Assembly (NCBI GenBank): GCA_030621075.1
Contig: JAUXII010000035.1
Location: 1 to 7,389 of the forward strand
Origin: Lentimicrobiaceae bacterium
Lineage (GTDB): Bacteria > Bacteroidota > Bacteroidia > Bacteroidales > JAGONC01
Direction of reading: 5' to 3'
DNA length: 7,389 nucleotides
Part shown: positions 1 through 4,299 of the stretch, one piece after another
Numbering within the stretch: the first letter of the stretch is position 1
Layout of the letters: every line of letters starts with the position of its first letter
Translations under genes and position numbers: made by a program
Notes under the pieces: generated by a model
Told to the model about the DNA's origin: nothing
Databases searched by the model: none
Seen by the model: only the letters and a program-made list of their open reading frames with translations

Positions 1-2
1 CC

Positions 3-368
3 GGAGGTGAACGGTCGCGGCTTATGCTTGGTATTAAATCGATGATCACGAAAAACAACCTGCTTCCTACTATCATTTTTGATGAAATTGATTTGGGTGT
101 TTCAGGAGAAATTGCAGGAAAGATGGGTTCAATTCTTCAGATTATGGGAAATGACATGCAGGTGATCGCACTAACCCATTTACCTCAAATTGCTGGCAAA
201 GGAAAAAATCACTACCTGGTTTATAAGGAAACTGACTCTGATACAACAAGGTCTTTGATAAAAAAGTTGAATAAAAAGGAAAGAATCACTGAAATAGCAA
301 AAATGCTCAGCGATGAAACTATTACTGATGCCGCAACCATAACTGCAAAAGAATTATTGGATGGCTGA
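3..368 (+). CDS. recN: DNA repair ATPase RecN, C-terminal 121 residues (5' end outside window)
   Basis: This is the tail of RecN, an SMC-like ABC ATPase that binds DNA ends and helps double-strand break repair by recombination in the cytoplasm. The reading frame is open from the left edge. Its first visible residues, GGERSR, are the end of the ABC signature (normally SGGE). The Walker B segment TIIFDEIDLGVSG follows at about residues 23-35, with Asp27 and the catalytic Glu28. The H-loop THLPQIAGKG is at about 58-67, with His59. The end matches the usual RecN C-terminus, including the basic KKLNKKERITEIAKMLS stretch that precedes the terminal helix. The Walker A motif and coiled coil lie upstream of the window. 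The TGA stop is at 366-368, only 25 bp from the end of the convergent TonB-domain gene. The GGE-x-SRLMLG plus THLPQ combination distinguishes RecN from generic SMC or RecF proteins. No defects are visible in the part present. Confidence 0.95.
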   Translation, partial: GGERSRLMLGIKSMITKNNLLPTIIFDEIDLGVSGEIAGKMGSILQIMGNDMQVIALTHLPQIAGKGKNHYLVYKETDSDTTRSLIKKLNKKERITEIAKMLSDETITDAATITAKELLDG

Positions 369-393
369 CATTTGTTTAGTGACAACTTGTGAT

Positions 394-849
394 TTACTTA
401 ATTTGAATCGTGTAATGGTATACGCCGGGTTTTGATGCTTTTTCTTTTGTCTTTTTTCCCTCTGCTTGCTCTTTAGGAATCGAATAAGTGATGTTAAAAG
501 AAGGTTTCTTTTTGGGAAGCCGAAAATTAATAGTAGTCCGCATAGTTGCTGTTACTCTAACACCCCTGTTTTTTGCTTTATCGTATATAAGCATCTTTAC
601 AATTCTAAGGGCTTCTTCATCGCAGCCATATCCCAATCCTTTTCTAACTTCAGCATCAATTACTTTTCCCAGGTTGTTAACTTTAAATTTAACATAAACT
701 TTTCCTTCAATCTCTTCCCTTAACGCCTCCTCAGGATAATCAAGATTATTGCGAATAAACAGCTTAAAGGCAGTAGCTCCACCCGGATATCTGGGCAATT
801 CAATGAATCTTTTTTCCTTTTGCTTTTTATGAGTTTTTTTTGGAGACAT
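394..849 (-). CDS. Standalone TonB C-terminal domain protein, no membrane anchor
   Basis: The 151-residue product is mostly one TonB C-terminal domain (about residues 20-112). Visible hallmarks are YPGG at 21-24, YPEEA at 38-42, GKVYVKF at 49-55, GLGYGCDEEALR at 71-82 and INFRLP at 107-112. In the family this domain contacts TonB boxes of outer-membrane transporters, or occurs as a fused module in other Bacteroidota envelope proteins. Canonical TonB proteins have an N-terminal membrane helix and a Pro-rich periplasmic spacer. Here the N-terminus is a short Lys/His-rich stretch (residues 3-14) with no hydrophobic helix or signal peptide. The frame stays open upstream to about position 988 but offers no ATG, GTG or TTG, so 849 is the only standard start, and the open stretch encodes no hydrophobic helix. 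A basic tail (113-151) follows the domain. It is convergent with recN and divergent from the acyl-CoA dehydrogenase. Family assignment is firm; function and location are unknown. It could be a gene that lost its anchor region. Confidence 0.85.
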   Translation of the reverse strand: MSPKKTHKKQKEKRFIELPRYPGGATAFKLFIRNNLDYPEEALREEIEGKVYVKFKVNNLGKVIDAEVRKGLGYGCDEEALRIVKMLIYDKAKNRGVRVTATMRTTINFRLPKKKPSFNITYSIPKEQAEGKKTKEKASKPGVYHYTIQIK

Positions 850-878
850 ATTACAGCTTTTAACAGTGTAAAGATAAT

Positions 879-886
879 CAAAATTA
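879..886 (-). promoter_or_regulatory. Candidate -7 promoter box for the TonB-domain gene
   Basis: On the minus strand this reads TAATTTTG, an exact match to the Bacteroidota -7 consensus TAnnTTTG. It lies 29 bp upstream of the start codon at 849, which would give a leader of roughly 20-25 bases. No clear TTG or TTTG -33 element is seen about 20 bp further upstream, so this rests on one box in AT-rich DNA. Confidence 0.33.
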
Positions 887-922
887 TATTTAGCATTTTT
901 CTTAAAAACTGGAAGATTTCTG

Positions 923-930
923 TATATTTG
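923..930 (+). promoter_or_regulatory. Candidate -7 promoter box for the acyl-CoA dehydrogenase at 979
   Basis: TATATTTG matches the Bacteroidota -7 consensus TAnnTTTG exactly. It lies 48 bp upstream of the ATG at 979, giving an expected leader of about 40 bases that includes the strong ribosome binding site. A convincing -33 TTG is missing. With the opposite-facing box at 879-886 it would form a compact divergent promoter region. Confidence 0.35.
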
Positions 931-967
931 TTTTGTGAAAAAAATATTTTGTTTTATATAATAACAA

Positions 968-973
968 AGGAGG
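968..973 (+). promoter_or_regulatory. Strong Shine-Dalgarno sequence deciding the start at 979
   Basis: AGGAGG sits five bases before the ATG at 979. It fixes the start there rather than at the in-frame ATG at 820, which would add 53 residues unrelated to the family and would overlap the TonB-domain gene. Such a perfect site contrasts with the weak sites of most other genes in the window. Confidence 0.85.
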
Positions 974-978
974 AAATT

Positions 979-2124
979 ATGATAGATTTTTCTTTAACAA
1001 GTGAGCAACAGGCTATCGTGGAGAAATACCGCGATTTCGCTAATAGATGGATTATTCCAAATCGATTAAAATATGACAAATCGGCAGAATTTCCCTGGGA
1101 AGTTGTTAAGGCTGCTTATGATGAAGGTATTATGAATGGCCCTATTCCAGTTAAATTTGGCGGAAACGGATATGACCTGATGAGTAGTGCGCTGCAATCA
1201 GAAGAATTGGGAGCCGGTTGTATTGGTATTGGAATTGGTATTGACGCGAATACGCTGGCTTTAACGCCTCTTTTGTTAGAAGGAACCGATGAGCAACAGA
1301 AAAAGTTTTTTGGAAGGTTGATTGAAGAAAAAGGAGTGGCAGCCTATTGCTTAACTGAACCCAATGCTGGTTCAGATGTGCAAGGTATCAGCTCTACAGC
1401 AATTAGAAAAGGAGATAAATATATCTTAAATGGCCATAAACGATTTATCACCAACGGGGAGGTTGCCTCTTTCCATACTGTTTTTGCCCAAACGGACCCT
1501 GAAAAAGGATCCCGGAGCCTTACAGCACTTGTTGTTCCCACTGAACTCCCCGGGGTTGAGATTCTTCCCCGACTAAATAAAATGGGGCAAAAAGCATCCG
1601 TTCAGAATGAAATTAAATATCATGATGTAGAAGTTCCCGTTGAAAACAGATTAGGAGATGAAGGTAGGGGATTTTTGATTGCCATGAGGACGTTCGACAG
1701 AACCAGGACTGGTGTTGCCGCATTAAGTGTTGGATGCGCGCGATCAGCCTTTGAAATAGCAAAAGACTGGTCAAAAAATCGCATTCAGTTTGGCAAACCA
1801 ATCGCTGCCAATCAGGCTATTGGTTTTATGCTTGCCGATATGGCTACTGAAATTGAAGCTGCCAGGCTTATTACCTGGTATGCTGCATGGTCATACGATT
1901 CCGGCCAACGAACAGCCTCTAAGCTATCAGCAATGTCAAAATTGTATGCGTCTGATGTAGCGATGAGGGTGACAACAGATGCCGTCCAGGTTATGGGTGG
2001 TGACGGGTATTCAACAGAATTTCATGTTGAGAAAATGATGCGGGATGCCAAACTTTGCCAAATATATGAAGGTACAAATCAGGTTCAGAGGATTGTAATT
2101 TCTAAAAATATCCTGAAAAAATAA
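979..2124 (+). CDS. Acyl-CoA dehydrogenase, medium/short-chain type (381 aa)
   Basis: This FAD-dependent acyl-CoA dehydrogenase introduces the trans-2 double bond in an acyl-CoA, the first step of beta-oxidation, passing electrons to electron-transfer flavoprotein in the cytoplasm. The length (381 aa) is normal for the tetrameric short/medium-chain branch. Visible motifs are YCLTEPNAGSD (123-133) and FITNG (156-160) in the flavin-contacting middle domain, RIQFGKPIAANQAI (268-281) and QVMGGDGY (337-344) for FAD and CoA binding, and QIYEGTNQVQR (361-371). Glu364 of that last motif is at the position of the catalytic base in MCAD and butyryl-CoA dehydrogenase. The segment FDRTRTGVAALSVG (239-252) is especially like animal MCAD. 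Chain-length preference cannot be read from sequence alone. The start at 979 is supported by AGGAGG at 968-973. It is probably monocistronic: its upstream neighbour is divergent and its downstream neighbour is convergent. No ETF, enoyl-CoA hydratase or thiolase gene is in the window. An acyl-CoA dehydrogenase for amino-acid-derived CoA esters is a possible alternative. Confidence 0.93.
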   Translation: MIDFSLTSEQQAIVEKYRDFANRWIIPNRLKYDKSAEFPWEVVKAAYDEGIMNGPIPVKFGGNGYDLMSSALQSEELGAGCIGIGIGIDANTLALTPLLLEGTDEQQKKFFGRLIEEKGVAAYCLTEPNAGSDVQGISSTAIRKGDKYILNGHKRFITNGEVASFHTVFAQTDPEKGSRSLTALVVPTELPGVEILPRLNKMGQKASVQNEIKYHDVEVPVENRLGDEGRGFLIAMRTFDRTRTGVAALSVGCARSAFEIAKDWSKNRIQFGKPIAANQAIGFMLADMATEIEAARLITWYAAWSYDSGQRTASKLSAMSKLYASDVAMRVTTDAVQVMGGDGYSTEFHVEKMMRDAKLCQIYEGTNQVQRIVISKNILKK

Positions 2125-2150
2125 AATTTAATGGTACTACCATGAATTTT
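2124..2150. terminator. Imperfect hairpin between convergent dehydrogenase genes, possible bidirectional terminator
   Basis: The core ATGGT-ACT-ACCAT (2132-2142 and flanking bases) is a perfect inverted repeat. Pairing continues outward to 13-base arms (2124-2136 and 2138-2150) with two mismatched positions. The outer part is AAA/TTT, so T-rich sequence follows the stem in either direction. The position between two convergent stop codons suits a shared terminator, but the stem is AT-rich and weak. Confidence 0.35.
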
Positions 2151-2156
2151 GTGGAA

Positions 2157-2180
2157 CATTGTCGCATTGTCGCATTGCAT
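2157..2180. repeat. Short 8-bp tandem repeat (CATTGTCG)
   Basis: Two exact copies of CATTGTCG (2157-2164 and 2165-2172) are followed by a diverged third, CATTGCAT (2173-2180), and then CATT. The array fills the gap just before the stop codon of the minus-strand dehydrogenase at 2183. It is non-coding and its role is unknown. Confidence 0.75.
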
Positions 2181-2182
2181 CA

Positions 2183-3964
2183 TTAAAAGTTGTACCTGTT
2201 ATCCTCAATCAGTTTGTCGGCAATCCTTGTCCTTGCATTTTTAATGTTTACAGGAGCAACGGTGGTATATTTTCGAACCCGTTCCTTCATAACTTCCTGC
2301 TCCTCAATTCCCTCCAATGAATTGATAGCATCGCAACCTGATTTATGGATGAATTCTGCTGTGTCATAAACAAAAACATCAAGAATGTCTTTGTAAATAT
2401 TAGCAGTATCCATACCTTTAATTTTTTCAATCTTTTCAACCCGTAATAAAGTAGATTCAGCAGTGTAGAGGTTCATGATGATATCGGAAATATTGAAAAG
2501 AATCATTTGTTCTTCAAAAAGCTGGCGCTGAAATTTATCAGAAACAATACCAAGAAGAAGTAAAGCTATTCTTTTGAAATTTCTAATATACGTTCTCTTT
2601 TCTTCAAAATAACCTGTAGCTTCCACAGTCTCCTCTGCACCATTCATTTCTTTGATAATATGTTTGGCATATCTAACAACATCAAACCCTTTTTTTAATG
2701 CTTTTTTAATTGTTGTGTCGGCAACAAGCAAGCGATTGATCTCGTTGGTGCCTTCAAAAATCCGGTTGATCCGTGAATCTCTATACGCTTTATCTACATC
2801 AGTTTCTGCAGAAAATCCCATCCCTCCATAAATCTGAACAGCTTCATCAACAACATAGTTAAGAGCTTCTGATCCAAAAACTTTTAACAATGCAGCTTCA
2901 AGTGCATATTGTGCGATTCCTTCTATAGTGGCCTGCGGCTTTTCTTTTCCCCGGGCTATTAATTCAGTAATGGCATCATCAACGTAACCGCTGGTTCTAT
3001 ATACCGTTGATTCTGTGATGAATGTTTGAATAACCTGCTCGGCTAATTTATATTTGATAGCCCCAAAACTGCTTATAAAACGCCCAAATTGTTTTCTTTC
3101 ATTAGCATAATTAACAGATTGCGTAATGGTTTTTTTCGCGGCCCCAAGAACGGTTCCGCCAAGCTTTAGGCGACCCATATGAAGAATGTTCAAGGCAATA
3201 CGAAACCCCTGGCCCCGACGTCCCAGAAGGTTCTCAACAGGAACTTTTACATCATTATAAAATATCTGCACAGTTGAGGATCCTTTAATGCCCATCTTTT
3301 TTTCTTCGGGATTAATTACAATCCCGGGCCAGCTACTTTCAACAATAAATGCACTGAGGACTCTGTCGGTCCCGATCTTTGCAAAAACAGTTTGAACATC
3401 TGCGAACCCACCATTGGTGATCCACATTTTTTGGCCATTAAGAATATAATGCTTCCCATCATCAGATAAGATGGCTTTTGATTTTCCTGCATTTGCATCC
3501 GACCCGGCATTGGGCTCAGTTAAGCAATAAGCAGCAGGCCATTCGCCACTGACCAATTTTGGAAGGTATTTTCGTTTTTGTTCTTCAGTACCGTAGTAAA
3601 GAATCGGAAGTGTTCCAATGCCTGTATGGGCAGAATATGCTACGGAAAAAGAATAACCTGCACCCATTGCTTCACTGGCCAGCATTGAAGTGACAAAAGA
3701 TTGGTCAAATCCATCATACTCCTCAGGAACGGCAACTCCAAGTAACCCCAGCTCACCTGATTTTTGCAATAGGTTTCGCATTAAACCTTCTTCCTGGTCG
3801 TCAATCCTGTCAAGCATTGAATAAACTTCGGTTTCAAGAAATCCCTGGCAGGTTTCCACGATCATTTGCTGTTCTTCATCCATATCTTCCGGAATGAAAA
3901 TATCTTCAGCATTAGTTTCTTTGAGAAGGAATTCTCCTCCCATCAATCTTTTCTTTTCTTCCAT
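2183..3964 (-). CDS. Long acyl-CoA dehydrogenase, VLCAD/ACAD9-like with C-terminal extension (593 aa)
   Basis: This FAD-dependent acyl-CoA dehydrogenase is about 200 residues longer than the usual 380-residue family core, like the VLCAD/ACAD9 group and its common Bacteroidota homologues. The core spans about residues 28-420. It shows YCLTEPNAGSD (146-156), WITNG (181-185), ERKQFGRFISSFGAIKYKLA (289-308), QIYGGMGF (377-384) and RIFEGTNEINR (401-411). Glu404 is at the catalytic-base position of VLCAD. Residues 420-593 form a helical, charged C-terminal domain that in mitochondrial VLCAD helps membrane association. No hydrophobic segment long enough to span a membrane is evident here. The leader MEEKKRLMGGEFLLKETN fits Bacteroidota homologues, supporting the start at 3964 although its Shine-Dalgarno is poor. 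A likely function is long-chain acyl-CoA oxidation with ETF. It is not in an obvious beta-oxidation operon within the window. A good candidate promoter lies at 4107-4138, leaving a leader of roughly 135 bases. Confidence 0.93.
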   Translation of the reverse strand: MEEKKRLMGGEFLLKETNAEDIFIPEDMDEEQQMIVETCQGFLETEVYSMLDRIDDQEEGLMRNLLQKSGELGLLGVAVPEEYDGFDQSFVTSMLASEAMGAGYSFSVAYSAHTGIGTLPILYYGTEEQKRKYLPKLVSGEWPAAYCLTEPNAGSDANAGKSKAILSDDGKHYILNGQKMWITNGGFADVQTVFAKIGTDRVLSAFIVESSWPGIVINPEEKKMGIKGSSTVQIFYNDVKVPVENLLGRRGQGFRIALNILHMGRLKLGGTVLGAAKKTITQSVNYANERKQFGRFISSFGAIKYKLAEQVIQTFITESTVYRTSGYVDDAITELIARGKEKPQATIEGIAQYALEAALLKVFGSEALNYVVDEAVQIYGGMGFSAETDVDKAYRDSRINRIFEGTNEINRLLVADTTIKKALKKGFDVVRYAKHIIKEMNGAEETVEATGYFEEKRTYIRNFKRIALLLLGIVSDKFQRQLFEEQMILFNISDIIMNLYTAESTLLRVEKIEKIKGMDTANIYKDILDVFVYDTAEFIHKSGCDAINSLEGIEEQEVMKERVRKYTTVAPVNIKNARTRIADKLIEDNRYNF

Positions 3965-3993
3965 AAATCAGTTCAATTTAAATTATTGATTAG

Positions 3994-4049
3994 CGATTTA
4001 AGAAGTATTATATGCGGTGTGGTTGCAATACTTAACTAATCGGAAATCG
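3994..4049 (-). other. Possible stem-loop in the 5' leader of the long acyl-CoA dehydrogenase
   Basis: AAGTATT (4003-4009) pairs with AATACTT (4027-4033) across a 17-base loop. Outside it CGATTT (3994-3999) pairs with AAATCG (4044-4049), with unpaired bases between the two helices (3 on one side, 10 on the other). The structure would fall within the leader if transcription starts near 4100. It matches no riboswitch that I recognise, and AT-rich DNA yields such pairings by chance. Confidence 0.25.
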
Positions 4050-4106
4050 TAATTTTAACTTTTTACAATCCCTTGATTATCCGGGACCGGTTTTATTTTT
4101 AGCCTG

Positions 4107-4138
4107 CAAATATAAAACTACAAACGACAAATTCCAAA
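4107..4138 (-). promoter_or_regulatory. Candidate Bacteroidota promoter for the long acyl-CoA dehydrogenase
   Basis: On the minus strand, TTTG (4138-4135) is followed by a 20-base spacer and TATATTTG (4114-4107). Both boxes match the Bacteroidota -33/-7 promoter consensus (TTTG and TAnnTTTG), and the spacing is within the usual range. Transcription would start near 4100, giving a leader of about 135 bases. This is the best promoter match in the window. Confidence 0.5.
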
Positions 4139-4170
4139 AATCAATAAAATCTAATATCCGGCTATGATAA

Positions 4171-4208
4171 TAAAAGTCCTTATCGACAGTGAATCTTATG
4201 TTCAGGAC
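4171..4208 (-). terminator. Weak candidate terminator downstream of clpC
   Basis: Read on the minus strand, GTCCT (4208-4204) pairs with AGGAC (4180-4176) and is followed directly by TTTTA. It lies about 90-125 bases past the clpC stop, upstream of the next promoter candidate. The stem has only five pairs and the loop is 23 bases, so this is a weak call. Confidence 0.22.
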
Positions 4209-4299
4209 ACAATATCCAAAATCATATTAATCTACATTATTTATGCAGAGTTAAGGTGTTTTTATAAATAGAAGGAGGAAGTGTTGTAATATGAACGAC

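Larger units (their letters stand above)
3965..4299. other. 335-bp intergenic region between clpC and the long acyl-CoA dehydrogenase
   Basis: Both flanking genes are on the minus strand, but the gap is too long for tight co-transcription. From right to left it holds a pyrimidine-rich patch just after clpC (complement of GAAGGAGGAA at 4271-4280), a weak terminator-like hairpin (4176-4208), a promoter match (4107-4138), and a possible stem-loop in the dehydrogenase leader (3994-4049). I see no convincing gene, tRNA or mobile element in it. Confidence 0.7.

Noticed and set aside
466..723. Plus-strand open frames opposite the TonB-domain gene (also 488-697)
   Set aside because: The minus-strand frame encodes a clear TonB_C domain; the plus frames are low-complexity shadows.
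820..978. Upstream extension of the acyl-CoA dehydrogenase to the ATG at 820
   Set aside because: It would add 53 residues unlike the family, overlap the TonB-domain gene, and ignore the AGGAGG-preceded ATG at 979, after which the protein matches the normal N-terminus.
979..3964. Recent tandem (inverted) duplication of one acyl-CoA dehydrogenase gene
   Set aside because: The two proteins differ in length, in the C-terminal domain and across most of the core outside family motifs, so they belong to separate, old subfamilies.
4081..4100. CCGGGACCGG followed by a T-rich run, resembling a terminator
   Set aside because: The two CCGG arms leave only a two-base loop, which cannot form a stable hairpin, and no plus-strand gene precedes it.
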